A stretch of 64,000 bases of DNA, from contig CACDWG010000002.1 of the NCBI GenBank assembly GCA_902556425.1, positions 96,582-160,581 of the forward strand, read 5' to 3'. The notes below the pieces were generated by a model. That model had not been told where the DNA came from. It did no database searches and worked only from the letters and a program-made list of their open reading frames with translations. Positions within the stretch are counted from its first letter, which is position 1. Each line of letters opens with the position of its first letter. The stretch is from UBA4421 sp002704225. Lineage in GTDB: Bacteria; Pseudomonadota; Gammaproteobacteria; Pseudomonadales; Azotimanducaceae. This document shows, piece after piece, positions 51,705 to 61,301 of this stretch. A program made the translations under genes and the position numbers.

Positions 51705-53624
51705 CTAACCCACTTGCTCTTGCACTGCCCGCCATGCCGCGTCGAAGGCTGCGTCCATGAGAGCAATGGCCTGCGAGTCTGAGTTAGCAATGGAAATACG
51801 TCCAAATTGTGCTCGACCGATTTCGTGAGGTGCCTTTCCCTCCTCCCATTCTGGATCGTCTAGCGCAAGATACGGATAGGCATAACCGTGCGGAATGCGA
51901 TTTACCGTAATGGCCTGAATGTCTGTCTCGTGATTAAAACCAAACTGGCCGAGCAGACTCTGCAGTTGGTCTCGCACCTGCTGTTCGTAAGTTTCGAATG
52001 GCGTCATATAAATCTGCTGACGCCCCATTCGGAGTTGATCTCGACCGGAGCCGGATTGTTTCGATCCTGTCATCGGCGAATGCATCATAAACACCACCAT
52101 GGGATCGTCGGCGTTGCGCGGGGGTTCGTATCCGCCTATCGACACCGTCGGTGCTGTACTGACCCACTGAAACGGATCGTAAGGACACTGCATCAGGCTT
52201 GCACCCAACTGCTCGTATGCCCGCCCGTTGGCAAGCAGCACATTGGCATAAACAAATGGCGTCCGGACACCGTAGCGTAACGCCTGCTGTTGTGACTGGG
52301 GTAACTCAGGGCAGAGATGCGGAATGATGTTGTTGTTACAGGCCAGCACGCAGTGTTCGGCGGTCACCCGTCTGGCTTGGCCCCTTTGCGGCTGCCCTCC
52401 TGGAGCAACTTCGACATAATCCACTTCGAGCCCGTCGCCCTGTTCTCGTACACCAACCACTGTGCTGTTCAGACGCATTCGCGTGGTGTTTTCGACGCGG
52501 TCAAGGGCCGCATAGTCAAAACGGCTGGCCACGACATCATCAGGACCCTGCATATCTGGCGCGACAGCGGGAATCAGGTTTTGCACCAACAACCGGGCAA
52601 CTGACGCGTTGCCATCTGGGAACATTTGGACGTTGACCAAGCTGTCAACGAAGGTTCCCCCAGCAAAGGCAACCGAACGCCCGATCCAGCCCATTGAGCG
52701 AATACCACTTGCACCGTATCCAATCGCTTCCAGCACCGTCAAATTCCACCCGGACATTCCCGTGAGATGCACGATGATGGCGTTAAGTAACGGCAACGTG
52801 GTGTCGGCAAGCCCGACTTTTTCGAGCAAGAACTGGTTGTAGCTGACGTTGTTTATGTAACGCCACTTCTCGCGGATGGACAGGCCATCCAAGAAGTCAC
52901 GGCCACCACCAAAGAAGGCGATCAAACGCTCTTTTTCGTCAGCGGCAATGGGTAGCGTTTGTACCGCTTCCTCATAACCCTCGCCGGCAAACATGACACC
53001 ATTCCAATTGCCTGCCATGGTGAAATGCCCATCCGGCCCGGGAATGGCGACCCCATTGTTGGCGTCGAGACGGCCCGCCAAGGCCAAGCCATCCGGAGTT
53101 TGTGCCGCCATCTTGGTAAGAAATGCCTCATCAATACCAATGCCCACCAATAAGTCGCCCGCCTCAGAGCTGTAGTTGCTGGGGTTTTCGAGGTTTTGAG
53201 CGCCCCCCAGACTTAGCACCATGCGCCCTTCGTGATGAAACTCGTTGCGCTTTGCGTGACCGCCAAAATCGTCATGGTTATCTAACAGTAGGATACGAGC
53301 CTCAGGCCCCTTGAGCTGACGAAAATACCAAGCTGCCGCCAGACCACTCATGCCAGCGCCCACGACAACCAAGTCGTAATGTTCCTCCAGCGCCTCATAA
53401 GACGTCGGTTTAACCCCACGCCAAGCCAGATCATGGGCCACCTCAAAGGAACCATCGTGACTCCCCCGCATACCCGTTTGAGTTGGCGGATAGTAGGCTC
53501 CTGCGGTTTGGAGGCGAGCGGCATCGGCAGGGGTTTGCGTCGTCCCCAAGGCAGGTAGCATCAGGCCACCGGCCCCGACGGCAATACCGTTTAACAGATC
53601 TCGACGAGTGATGTTTGACGCCAT
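51705..53624 (-). CDS. Tat-exported FAD-dependent oxidoreductase (amine-oxidase / spermidine-dehydrogenase-like)
   Basis: A 639-residue flavoprotein. A twin-arginine signal opens it ('TRRDLLNGIAVGAGGLMLPALG'). The FAD motif is 'DLVVVGAGMSGLAAAWYFRQLKG' near residues 84-106, and 'FGGHAKRNEF' near 122-131. The C-terminal 'GRISIANSDSQAIALMDAAFDAAWRAVQE' is the standard FAD-binding end. It oxidises an amine or similar donor in the periplasm. The gene is divergent from a TetR gene across a large inverted repeat, so the regulator most likely controls it. Confidence 0.85.
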   Translation of the reverse strand: MASNITRRDLLNGIAVGAGGLMLPALGTTQTPADAARLQTAGAYYPPTQTGMRGSHDGSFEVAHDLAWRGVKPTSYEALEEHYDLVVVGAGMSGLAAAWYFRQLKGPEARILLLDNHDDFGGHAKRNEFHHEGRMVLSLGGAQNLENPSNYSSEAGDLLVGIGIDEAFLTKMAAQTPDGLALAGRLDANNGVAIPGPDGHFTMAGNWNGVMFAGEGYEEAVQTLPIAADEKERLIAFFGGGRDFLDGLSIREKWRYINNVSYNQFLLEKVGLADTTLPLLNAIIVHLTGMSGWNLTVLEAIGYGASGIRSMGWIGRSVAFAGGTFVDSLVNVQMFPDGNASVARLLVQNLIPAVAPDMQGPDDVVASRFDYAALDRVENTTRMRLNSTVVGVREQGDGLEVDYVEVAPGGQPQRGQARRVTAEHCVLACNNNIIPHLCPELPQSQQQALRYGVRTPFVYANVLLANGRAYEQLGASLMQCPYDPFQWVSTAPTVSIGGYEPPRNADDPMVVFMMHSPMTGSKQSGSGRDQLRMGRQQIYMTPFETYEQQVRDQLQSLLGQFGFNHETDIQAITVNRIPHGYAYPYLALDDPEWEEGKAPHEIGRAQFGRISIANSDSQAIALMDAAFDAAWRAVQEQVG

Positions 53625-53651
53625 CAGAACTTCTCCACTGTTGATACGTTA

Positions 53652-53699
53652 TTTGACATGTCACTCGACAGGCTGCAACATGTCGAGTGACATGTCAAA
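53652..53699. promoter_or_regulatory. Large perfect inverted repeat, likely TetR operator
   Basis: Two 19-base arms (TTTGACATGTCACTCGACA and its exact reverse complement) flank a 10-base spacer, between the flavoprotein gene and the TetR gene. Each arm holds the 10-base palindrome TGACATGTCA (53654-53663, 53688-53697) and begins with TTGACA, the -35 hexamer, pointing inward on both strands. Binding here would control both divergent genes. Confidence 0.8.
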
Positions 53700-53714
53700 C
53701 ACGAAGAACTCACG

Positions 53715-54275
53715 ATGAGCGACGAGCGCAAGCGAGAAATCATAGCCACTGCAGTCGAAATCATTGCGGATGAAGGTTATGCCAGCCTGACCATGCGCGC
53801 TCTGGCCAGAGCCAGTGGCATGAAACTCGGCGCGCTGCAGTACCACTTTCGGACACGCCAAGCGTTAATGCAGAGCCTGATCGACTTCCTCGTTGATGAA
53901 GTCAGACAATCGTTCGCCGCGTCAGGGCTTCAGGCAGGAGCACTCAGCGTGCGAGAGATCGCGGATTTTATGCTGCAGGGCATGCCAAGCGACGCGGCCC
54001 TGGATGACAAACTTTGGCCTCAACTTTGGGCCATGCAGCAGGTTGAACCCTTGGTCTCAGACCTCTTAGAGGACGTCTATGCCGAGTACTTGAAGGGTTT
54101 AGAGCAGGCGATCAAGGCAGCAGGTGGTCGCTCACCCCGTGCCGAAGCACTGTGCCTGATGTCTATGTTAGAGGGAGAAGTGTTGTTTCTTGGCGCAGGC
54201 AGGCGCTGGGCGCCAGAGCGACAAACGGTACACGACGCCATGCTTGAAATGATTACCAAACGCTATGGAGAGTAG
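53715..54275 (+). CDS. TetR/AcrR-family transcriptional regulator
   Basis: A 186-residue TetR-type repressor. The N-terminal helix-turn-helix is read in 'IIATAVEIIADEGYASLTMRALARASGMKLGALQYHFRTRQALMQSLIDF', from about residue 8 to 57. The C-terminal helical domain binds an unknown ligand. Its ATG lies 15 bases after the inverted repeat at 53652-53699, so self-control and control of the flavoprotein gene are likely. The next gene starts 2 bases after its stop codon, so the membrane protein is in the same operon. Confidence 0.92.
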   Translation: MSDERKREIIATAVEIIADEGYASLTMRALARASGMKLGALQYHFRTRQALMQSLIDFLVDEVRQSFAASGLQAGALSVREIADFMLQGMPSDAALDDKLWPQLWAMQQVEPLVSDLLEDVYAEYLKGLEQAIKAAGGRSPRAEALCLMSMLEGEVLFLGAGRRWAPERQTVHDAMLEMITKRYGE

Positions 54276-54277
54276 GA

Positions 54278-54997
54278 ATGGAGTACGCTAACACCCTTGA
54301 TGGACAAATGTACCGGTTCGGATTCTGGTCGGTACTGATCGTCATCGCCTCGGGCATTGCCTCTGGCTTTATGCCCCTCGATGTGCCGGGTGGTTACGCC
54401 GCGGCGCACACCGACCGAGTACTCTGGTTGCAGGCCAACCGGACGCTTTTTATTGCGGGTTGGGTGAATCAAATCGTCGCCATGTTTAGCCTGTCAGGGG
54501 TCTTTGCCTGCAGTGCCTGGCTGATTGCTCGAAGTCATACCTTGCGGGCAATGCTGGCTGCCATGGTGGTTTTCATGTCGGTAATTGCCTTCATCATTCC
54601 AAAGTTTATGGCCATTTGGACCATACCTTTGCTTGGCGACAGCATCGCTAATTCAACGTCGGGCCACGAAATGGCCGCCATGCTGCTACCGCTGCTTAAC
54701 GTGTCAATCCCCTTCTCGCTATACACATCGTTCGATTACCTTGGGTTCTGGCTTTACGCACTGTTTGGCTTGCTGGTGGCTGGCCCTTTGTTTAGCGGCT
54801 CCAACGCGCAAAAAATAGCCGCGATCGCCCTCGGTAGTTTTGGGCTGATCTATCAGGTGATGATGGCTGCTCTTTTGCTGCGCGGCATCGACGCCACCGA
54901 AATTGAAGACTACTTTCTCGGCTTAACGCCGCTTCTGATTGTCGCCATCGTGGCGGCGGGATTCGTTTTTCGCGGGCACTTGAAAAGCCATCAGTAA
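54278..54997 (+). CDS. Hypothetical multi-pass membrane protein
   Basis: A 239-residue membrane protein with about six hydrophobic segments ('GFWSVLIVIASGIASGF', 'GWVNQIVAMFSLSGVFACSAWL', 'LAAMVVFMSVIAFIIPKFM', 'YLGFWLYALFGLLVAGPLF', 'IALGSFGLIYQVMMAALLL', 'PLLIVAIVAAGFVF'). I do not recognise the family for certain. It is translated just after the TetR gene (2-base gap, GGA site), so its product may be tied to the same signal. No catalytic motif is visible. Confidence 0.7.
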   Translation: MEYANTLDGQMYRFGFWSVLIVIASGIASGFMPLDVPGGYAAAHTDRVLWLQANRTLFIAGWVNQIVAMFSLSGVFACSAWLIARSHTLRAMLAAMVVFMSVIAFIIPKFMAIWTIPLLGDSIANSTSGHEMAAMLLPLLNVSIPFSLYTSFDYLGFWLYALFGLLVAGPLFSGSNAQKIAAIALGSFGLIYQVMMAALLLRGIDATEIEDYFLGLTPLLIVAIVAAGFVFRGHLKSHQ

Positions 54998-55116
54998 ATA
55001 TGCCGGCGTTCTCACGGCGCGTCGCCAGCGTGGCTTTTCGACAAGCTCTTCCACGATTCCCCTCGGACGACGAGCCAATAAAGTCCGCCAGTCACCTGCA
55101 GATGCAGGCAAAGAAT

Positions 55117-55192
55117 TGGTGGAGCTAGGCGGGATCGAACCGCCGACCTCCTGCGTGCCACGCAGGCGCTCTCCCAGCTGAGCTATAGCCCC
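55117..55192 (-). tRNA. tRNA-Ala (anticodon GGC)
   Basis: A 76-base tRNA on the minus strand starting GGGGCTATAGCTCAGCTGGG and ending CCA, which is encoded. The anticodon stem CCTGC/GCAGG holds the loop GTGGCAC with anticodon GGC. The T-arm GGTTCGATCC is standard. It lies downstream of gltX, an arrangement common in gammaproteobacteria. Confidence 0.97.
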
Positions 55193-55207
55193 GACACCTT
55201 CTGTCGC

Positions 55208-55226
55208 GCAGCTCCGATGGAGCTGC
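55208..55226 (-). other. Hairpin between gltX and tRNA-Ala
   Basis: GCAGCTCC / GGAGCTGC, 8 perfect base pairs with a 3-base loop, without a following T-run. It may be a processing or stabilising structure if gltX and the tRNA share a transcript. Confidence 0.4.
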
Positions 55227-55279
55227 TGCGCCGCGGTCATACGCATTCTGGAAGAGCGATGACCGAAGGAGCGCGCATA

Positions 55280-56791
55280 TTAGGTAGGCGCTGGCGCACT
55301 GTCAATTGCTGCCTTGATTGCTTGGTATTCTTTGTCCAAACGCTTACGTTCTTTTTTGGATGCGCCAATCAGTTCTAGCGCCGCTCGGAGTCTCGCCCGA
55401 CTCAAATCCGCACCCAAAAACATCCAAGAATCGAAGAGCGGTAGCGATACCGCCCTGCCACTGGTGGCGATAAACAAAGGGAACAAAAAGTCTCGAAACT
55501 TCAGTTCCATGGCCTGAGCCATCCCCTGACACAGCGCAAATAAATCGTCTCGCTGCCAGTCACGCATCTCGTCAAAGGCGGCCAAAGTGTGATGCAGCAC
55601 CTTCAACACATCGGCACGCTCCATGGACTTGTGCTCGAAATGTTCTTCGCTCAGGTCCGGCAGATTCCCGAGCAAATAATTCACCAAGGGCAGCAAGTCG
55701 GACAAACGCTCGGCCCGTTCTTGCACCATGGGGATAAGCTGCTCAAGCTTGGCCGTGTTCAACATCCAATCCTGTATTCGTTGGGCATACTCAGGCGCAT
55801 CCAAGCGCCGCAGGTACTGACCGTTGAGCCAACTTAATTTTGTTTGGTCGAAAATGGGACCGCCGGTAGTCATACGATCCACGTCAAAGGCCTCGACCAT
55901 TTCTTCGCGGGAAAAAATTTCCTCTTCGTTGGGCATGGACCAACCCATCAAGCTTAGGTAGTTCACCAAGGCTTCTGGTAAATAACCCATGTCGCGGTAA
56001 TAGGTAACGCTGGTGGGGTTTTTGCGTTTGGACAGCTTGCTCTGATCCGGGTTTCGCAACAGCGGCAGATGGATCAACTCGGGCATCGGCCAATCGAAAT
56101 ACCGGTACAGCAGTTGATGCTTGGGCACCGAATTCAGCCATTCCTCGCCGCGCAGAATGTGAGTGATTCCCATCAAATGATCGTCCACCACCACCGCAAG
56201 GTGATAGGTGGGCATGCCGTCAGCTTTCACCAGCACCTGCATGTCCATTTGGGCGTAGGGGATACTGATTTCTCCGCGCAGACGATCGGTGAACGTACAG
56301 TCACCCTCTTCCGGTACCCGCATACGAATAACGTGAGACTCACCTGCGGCGATGCGCGTAGCAACCTCGTCGGCACTTAAGGCCATACAGTGCCCGTCGT
56401 ACCGGGTGGTTTGTTTGTTCGCCTGCTGCTCGGAGCGCACAGCGTCCAACCGTTCTTTGGAACAAAAACAATGAAAGGCGTGACCTTTTTGCAGCAACGT
56501 TTCGACATGGGCCGCGTAGGTCGCCTTGCGCTCACTTTGTCGGTATGGGCCGTAAGCTCCACCCACATTGGGACCTTCGTCCCAATCCAGCCCTAACCAA
56601 CCCAGCGCATCAAAAATCGCCTCTTCCGAGGCGGCGGTGCTACGCGCCTGATCCGTATCCTCGATCCGCAGCACAAACTGTCCGCCGTGGTGACGAGCAA
56701 AGGCCCAGTTAAACAAGGCCATGTAGGCCGTACCCACATGAGGGTCGCCCGTGGGTGACGGTGCGATACGGGTTCTAACAGGAGCAGTCAC
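55280..56791 (-). CDS. gltX: Glutamate--tRNA ligase
   Basis: A 503-residue class I aminoacyl-tRNA synthetase. 'RIAPSPTGDPHVGTAYMALFNW' at residues 8-29 is the HIGH-type region, and 'SKLSKRKNP' near 251 the KMSKS-type motif. The helical anticodon-binding domain follows. It charges tRNA-Glu. It starts with GTG, 6 bases after the GAPDH stop codon, so the two genes share a transcript, and tRNA-Ala follows. Length is normal. Confidence 0.97.
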   Translation of the reverse strand: MTAPVRTRIAPSPTGDPHVGTAYMALFNWAFARHHGGQFVLRIEDTDQARSTAASEEAIFDALGWLGLDWDEGPNVGGAYGPYRQSERKATYAAHVETLLQKGHAFHCFCSKERLDAVRSEQQANKQTTRYDGHCMALSADEVATRIAAGESHVIRMRVPEEGDCTFTDRLRGEISIPYAQMDMQVLVKADGMPTYHLAVVVDDHLMGITHILRGEEWLNSVPKHQLLYRYFDWPMPELIHLPLLRNPDQSKLSKRKNPTSVTYYRDMGYLPEALVNYLSLMGWSMPNEEEIFSREEMVEAFDVDRMTTGGPIFDQTKLSWLNGQYLRRLDAPEYAQRIQDWMLNTAKLEQLIPMVQERAERLSDLLPLVNYLLGNLPDLSEEHFEHKSMERADVLKVLHHTLAAFDEMRDWQRDDLFALCQGMAQAMELKFRDFLFPLFIATSGRAVSLPLFDSWMFLGADLSRARLRAALELIGASKKERKRLDKEYQAIKAAIDSAPAPT

Positions 56792-56797
56792 TGAGAT

Positions 56798-58267
56798 CTA
56801 AAATCCCATCTTCACGACGTCCTCGGGGATCAGTGGATAACGAATACCCGACAGTTTTTGCGCCACGCGAACCACTTGGCAGGCGTAACCAAATTCGTTG
56901 TCGTACCACACATAGAGCACCACACGGTTGTCCTTGGTAATAATCGCCTCACCATCAACGATGCAAGCGTGGCGGTTGCCGACCAAGTCGGATGACACGA
57001 TCTCCGGAGACGTGGTGAAGTCGATTTGACGCTGCAAACTGCTGTGTAACGCGGCTGAACGCAGGAACTCGCGCACCTCGTCTTCGGTTCCCGCTTTTTC
57101 CAACGTCAGGTTCAAGATCACCAGCGACACGTTGGGGGTCGGTACGCGAATGGCGTTACCCGTGAGTTTGCCCTCCAATTCGGGCAGCAGCTTGACCACA
57201 GCCGACGACGCGCCGGTTTCCGTAATCACCATGTTCAACGGCGCACCACGGCCACGACGGTTCTTCTTGTGGTAATTGTCGATCAGGTTTTGGTCGTTGG
57301 TGTACGCGTGCACAGTTTCCATATGACCGCACTCGATACCGTAGTGATCGTTTATGGCTTTCAGTACGGGCACGATGGCGTTCGTGGTACAGCTACCTGC
57401 CGCCAACACTCGGTCACTCTCCTCGATGTCGCCGGTATTGATGCCGGAAATGATGTTTTTCACCTCGCCCTTGCCCGGTGCGGTGAGAACCACTTTGCCT
57501 GCGCCTTTCGACTTGAGATGTTCCGACAGGCCGTCCATATCGCGCCAGGCACCTGTGTTATCAATGATCAGGGCGTTATGGATGCCATAAGACTCGTAGT
57601 CCACCTGATCGGGGCTTGGTGCGTAAATCACGCGAATCACGTTACCGTTCGCGATAATGCACTCGTTCTCTTCATCCACCCGAATGGTGCCTCGAAAACT
57701 GCCGTGGACGGAATCCCGACGCAGCAGACTTGCGCGCTTGATCAGGTCATCCTCACTGGCCTTACGCACCACGATGGCACGCAGACGCAACTGACTGCCA
57801 CTGCCTGTTTTTTCGATCAACAAGCGTGCCAGCAGGCGTCCGATACGCCCAAACCCGTATAGCACCACATCCTGTGGCGCCGCGATCGGAGCCGCGGAGG
57901 AACCGATAACACTCTTGCATTCCTCGGCGGCAAATTCTTCAGGAGTTGACTCCGCAGAGACTGCATCGTCCATGTATTTGACGGCCAACTTACCAAGATC
58001 GATATGGCAAGGGCCAAGGTTCAGGCCGGAAATCGCCCGCAAGATCGGAAACGTTTCGAACTCAGACAGCTCATTCTGGGCAACCTGACGCACGTAGCGG
58101 TGGGTTTTCATCAGCTGTGTCACACTCTGGTTATAGAGCGCTCGCCCAAAACAATAGACGACAATGTTCTCGCGATAGAGTTTGCCGATCAGGGGAATCA
58201 TCGCTTCGGCCAAGGCTTCACGTTCTTTCCAATCGGGGAAGTAATCATCTAGTTTCGATAGAGGCAC
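56798..58267 (-). CDS. gap: Glyceraldehyde-3-phosphate dehydrogenase, long form
   Basis: A 489-residue GAPDH with an extra N-terminal region of about 120 residues before the NAD domain ('VVLYGFGRIGRLLARLLIEK' near 133-152). The catalytic Cys is C293 in 'AAGSCTTNAIVP', and the His is in the later 'ETGASSAVVKLLPELEGKLTGNAIRVPTPN' region. This long type is known from Pseudomonas and relatives, where it sits beside mfd, as here apart from the inserted oxidoreductase operon. It may work in gluconeogenesis. It starts with GTG behind AAGGAG, and is followed closely by gltX. Confidence 0.93.
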   Translation of the reverse strand: MPLSKLDDYFPDWKEREALAEAMIPLIGKLYRENIVVYCFGRALYNQSVTQLMKTHRYVRQVAQNELSEFETFPILRAISGLNLGPCHIDLGKLAVKYMDDAVSAESTPEEFAAEECKSVIGSSAAPIAAPQDVVLYGFGRIGRLLARLLIEKTGSGSQLRLRAIVVRKASEDDLIKRASLLRRDSVHGSFRGTIRVDEENECIIANGNVIRVIYAPSPDQVDYESYGIHNALIIDNTGAWRDMDGLSEHLKSKGAGKVVLTAPGKGEVKNIISGINTGDIEESDRVLAAGSCTTNAIVPVLKAINDHYGIECGHMETVHAYTNDQNLIDNYHKKNRRGRGAPLNMVITETGASSAVVKLLPELEGKLTGNAIRVPTPNVSLVILNLTLEKAGTEDEVREFLRSAALHSSLQRQIDFTTSPEIVSSDLVGNRHACIVDGEAIITKDNRVVLYVWYDNEFGYACQVVRVAQKLSGIRYPLIPEDVVKMGF

Positions 58268-58416
58268 GGTTTCTCCTTACTTACTCAGAGGTGGGTCTCA
58301 GAGACCAACGCCCGTTCGTTACCGGATCGCACGGCTCGGCGGGCGCAGATTTCCGCGGCGCGGCATTCTACCACCAAGTAACGACCGATCCTACAAAAGA
58401 GCGGGCCTGAGGTCCT

Positions 58417-59472
58417 CTAGCGATAACTTTGATTGATACCTGCGAGCACCTCGCTCCCCGGGCAGAGGGTTTCTTCCGTCAGCTCGTTTAAGGGCCGGGC
58501 AGTCGTTTCCATGATGTCATGGCACTCGAGCGCATCGGGATCAACGTAGAGCAGGCCTGTGGCCACCTGACCCTGCTCCTGCATTTGTTGCACGTAGGTC
58601 ATTGCGCCGATTCGATCATGCGGGTCGTAGTTCGCATCAATTTTGTAGAGCTGCAGCGTGCTGCCATCGGGCATAGCCACATTTTCCTGAGTCCCTTCGG
58701 CGTAGTCTGCTGTGATTTCTGGCTGACCAAAAATCAGATCCGCATTCACCACACTGCTCGTATGCTCACGAACAAATTCAAAACTCTTGGTGGAACCGCT
58801 GTGGTTGTTGAAGGCGATACAGGGCGAGATGACGTCGATAAAGGCCATACCCTTATGCTTGAGCGCGGCCTTGATCAACGGCACCAGTTGAGCCTTGTCA
58901 CCCGAAAAACTGCGCGCAACGAAACTTGCGCCCAACTGCAGGGCCATGCTCACCAGATCAATGGGTTCGTATAGATTCGGCACCCCTTTCTTACTGGTAG
59001 AGCCTTTGTCATTGGTGGCGGAAAACTGGCCCTTAGTCAGGCCATAAGTGCCATTGTTATCCACTAGGTACAGCATGTTCGTTCGCCTGCGCACCACGTG
59101 GGCAAACTGACCTAAACCAATGGACGCGCTGTCACCATCACCGGAGACCCCGACACACATCAAGTCTCGATTCGCCAGATTCGCCCCAGTGGCCACACTG
59201 GGCATACGGCCGTGTACCGAATTAAAACCGTGGCTACGATTCAGAAAATAGCTTGGCGTTTTGGACGAACAGCCAATGCCGGACACTTTTGCAAAGCGAT
59301 GCGGCGGCAAAGACAGTTCGGCACAAGCCTGCACGATGGCGGCACTGACCGAATCGTGGCCACAGCCCGCACACAGCGTGGAAACCGAGCCTTCGTAATC
59401 ACGACGCGTTAAGCCCAAGTCATTGAGGGGCAGGTTCGGGTGATGTACCCGTGGCTTCGATACAAATGTCAT
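58417..59472 (-). CDS. korB: 2-oxoacid:acceptor oxidoreductase, beta (TPP-binding) subunit
   Basis: A 351-residue subunit with the thiamine-diphosphate motif 'GDGDSASIGLGQFAHVVRRRTNMLYLVDNN', beginning near residue 110. Cysteines for a [4Fe-4S] cluster lie in 'LCAGCGHDS' near 34-42 and 'GIGCSSKTP' near 65-73. With the alpha subunit it oxidises a 2-oxoacid, likely 2-oxoglutarate, with ferredoxin as acceptor. The start codon overlaps the korA stop in an ATGA arrangement, so equal amounts are made. Confidence 0.88.
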   Translation of the reverse strand: MTFVSKPRVHHPNLPLNDLGLTRRDYEGSVSTLCAGCGHDSVSAAIVQACAELSLPPHRFAKVSGIGCSSKTPSYFLNRSHGFNSVHGRMPSVATGANLANRDLMCVGVSGDGDSASIGLGQFAHVVRRRTNMLYLVDNNGTYGLTKGQFSATNDKGSTSKKGVPNLYEPIDLVSMALQLGASFVARSFSGDKAQLVPLIKAALKHKGMAFIDVISPCIAFNNHSGSTKSFEFVREHTSSVVNADLIFGQPEITADYAEGTQENVAMPDGSTLQLYKIDANYDPHDRIGAMTYVQQMQEQGQVATGLLYVDPDALECHDIMETTARPLNELTEETLCPGSEVLAGINQSYR

Positions 59473-61295
59473 GATGTCACCTCGGTCAGGCGGGCCAGTT
59501 TGTGTTCTTCGTAGTACTCGCTGATCTGGGCGTCGATAAAGTCAGCGGAAATCGACAGTCCAGCAAAGTACAAAATCGGAATCAGCTTTGCAGGATCCGT
59601 TTGCAGTTCATTGACGAGCAATGTGCGCATCTGAGCGTCGCGGTTTTGCTCCACCACGAAAATCAAGTCGTGGTCTGCAACGAAAGCCTCCACTTCCTCA
59701 CCAAACGGGAACGCGCGCACCCTGCAGGTATCCAGATGAATTCCGCTAACCGCCAATTTATCCAGCGCCTCAGGAATCGGTAGCGCCGTGGTGCCGTAGT
59801 ACAGCACGCCAACTCGCCCTCCGCGCCCGTTGATTTCTGCTTTCGGCACGAGGCCACGAGCGGTCTGCCATTTCAACTGCAGACGCTCCATGTTGCGCTG
59901 ATACGCATCTGGCGATTCGGTGTAAGCGGCGTATTCATCCCGTGAGGTGCCACGAGTAAAAAATGCCCCTTTGTCCGGATGAGTGCCCGGCAACGTTCGA
60001 TAGCCTACCCCATCACCGTCCACGTCCAGGTAACGACCAAAGGTTTCTAGGCCGTCCAGTTGCTCGGCAGACAGGACCTTACCCCGGTCGTAGCGACGGC
60101 TGTCATCCCATTCCAGCGGATCACTTAAATTCTCATTCATACCCAGTTCCAGATCACTGAGGACCAAAATCGGGGTTTGCAGCCGGTCCGCCAAATCCAA
60201 GGCGTCCGCTGCAAAGTCGAAACACTCCTTGGGCGTGGCTGGAAACAGCAACGGGTGCTTGGTATCACCGTGGGATGCATAGGCAGCACCGATCAAATCA
60301 CCCTGCTGGGTTCGTGTGGGCATACCCGTGGATGGACCAGAACGTTGAATATCCCACACCACCGCGGGAATTTCGGCAAAATAGGCCAGCCCAAAAAACT
60401 CCGACATTAAGGAAATACCGGGACCGCTGGTTGCGGTAAACGAACGCGCGCCGTTCCAGGCCGCACCGATCACGATACCGATGGCGGCCAGCTCATCCTC
60501 GGACTGCATGAAGGCGTAGTTTTTGTGTCCGGTTTCTTTATCGATCCGCAGCCGCTTGCTGTGGTTTTCAAAGCTCTCGGCCACCGAGGTCGACGGCGTA
60601 ATCGGATACCAGGCACAGACCGTAGCCCCGCCATAAACGCTACCCAAACCTGCGGCATCGTTACCATCGATCATGATGCGATCGCCCACCGCATCGCTAC
60701 GCTGCACCTGCAATGGTAAAGGCGCTTGCAGATACTCCAATGCGTAGTTGCGACCGATCTCTAAGGCACGAATATTGGGCTCAATGAGCGCATCCTTGCC
60801 CTTGTACTGAGTCGAGACCATGCCGGTGATCACATCGAACTCAATGTTTAAAAGTCCAGCTAAAGCACCAAGATAGGTGATGTTCTTAAACAAACTTCTT
60901 TGTTTTGGGTCCGCAAACTCGGGCAACATCATGGTGGCAATGGGAATGCCAATCTCGTGAATGTCGCTGCGCACAAGTTCTCGCGGGAGGGGCTTGGAAT
61001 TGTCGTAGACCAAGTAGCCGCCGGGCAAAATACTGTCAATGTCCTCGGCGAAGGTTTCAGCATTCATGGCCACCATGATGTCGACGCCTTCCCGGCGCCC
61101 CAAATAGCCCTGCTCACTGACGCGAACCTCAAACCAAGTCGGTAACCCCTGAATATTCGAGGGAAAAATGTTCCGGGTGGCCACCGGGATACCCATGCGG
61201 AATAACGCCTTGGCAAACATGCCGTTGGCGCTGGCCGAACCCGAGCCGTTCACGTTCGCAAAGCGAATCACGAAGTCGTTTATTTTGGTACTCAT
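59469..61295 (-). CDS. korA: 2-oxoacid:acceptor oxidoreductase, gamma-alpha fusion subunit
   Basis: A 608-residue subunit in which the gamma domain comes first ('FVIRFANVNGSGSASANGMFAKALFRMG', residues 8-35, up to about 190), followed by the alpha domain ('YPITPSTSVAESFENHSKRL' near 231-250, 'SGPGISLMSEFFGLAYFAEIPAVVWDIQR' near 287-315). The catalytic complex needs KorB. The exact oxoacid is not certain; 2-oxoglutarate is the usual choice for this architecture. It lies between the GltD-like gene and korB in a tight operon. Confidence 0.88.
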   Translation of the reverse strand: MSTKINDFVIRFANVNGSGSASANGMFAKALFRMGIPVATRNIFPSNIQGLPTWFEVRVSEQGYLGRREGVDIMVAMNAETFAEDIDSILPGGYLVYDNSKPLPRELVRSDIHEIGIPIATMMLPEFADPKQRSLFKNITYLGALAGLLNIEFDVITGMVSTQYKGKDALIEPNIRALEIGRNYALEYLQAPLPLQVQRSDAVGDRIMIDGNDAAGLGSVYGGATVCAWYPITPSTSVAESFENHSKRLRIDKETGHKNYAFMQSEDELAAIGIVIGAAWNGARSFTATSGPGISLMSEFFGLAYFAEIPAVVWDIQRSGPSTGMPTRTQQGDLIGAAYASHGDTKHPLLFPATPKECFDFAADALDLADRLQTPILVLSDLELGMNENLSDPLEWDDSRRYDRGKVLSAEQLDGLETFGRYLDVDGDGVGYRTLPGTHPDKGAFFTRGTSRDEYAAYTESPDAYQRNMERLQLKWQTARGLVPKAEINGRGGRVGVLYYGTTALPIPEALDKLAVSGIHLDTCRVRAFPFGEEVEAFVADHDLIFVVEQNRDAQMRTLLVNELQTDPAKLIPILYFAGLSISADFIDAQISEYYEEHKLARLTEVTS

Positions 61296-61301
61296 GTTGC
61301 C

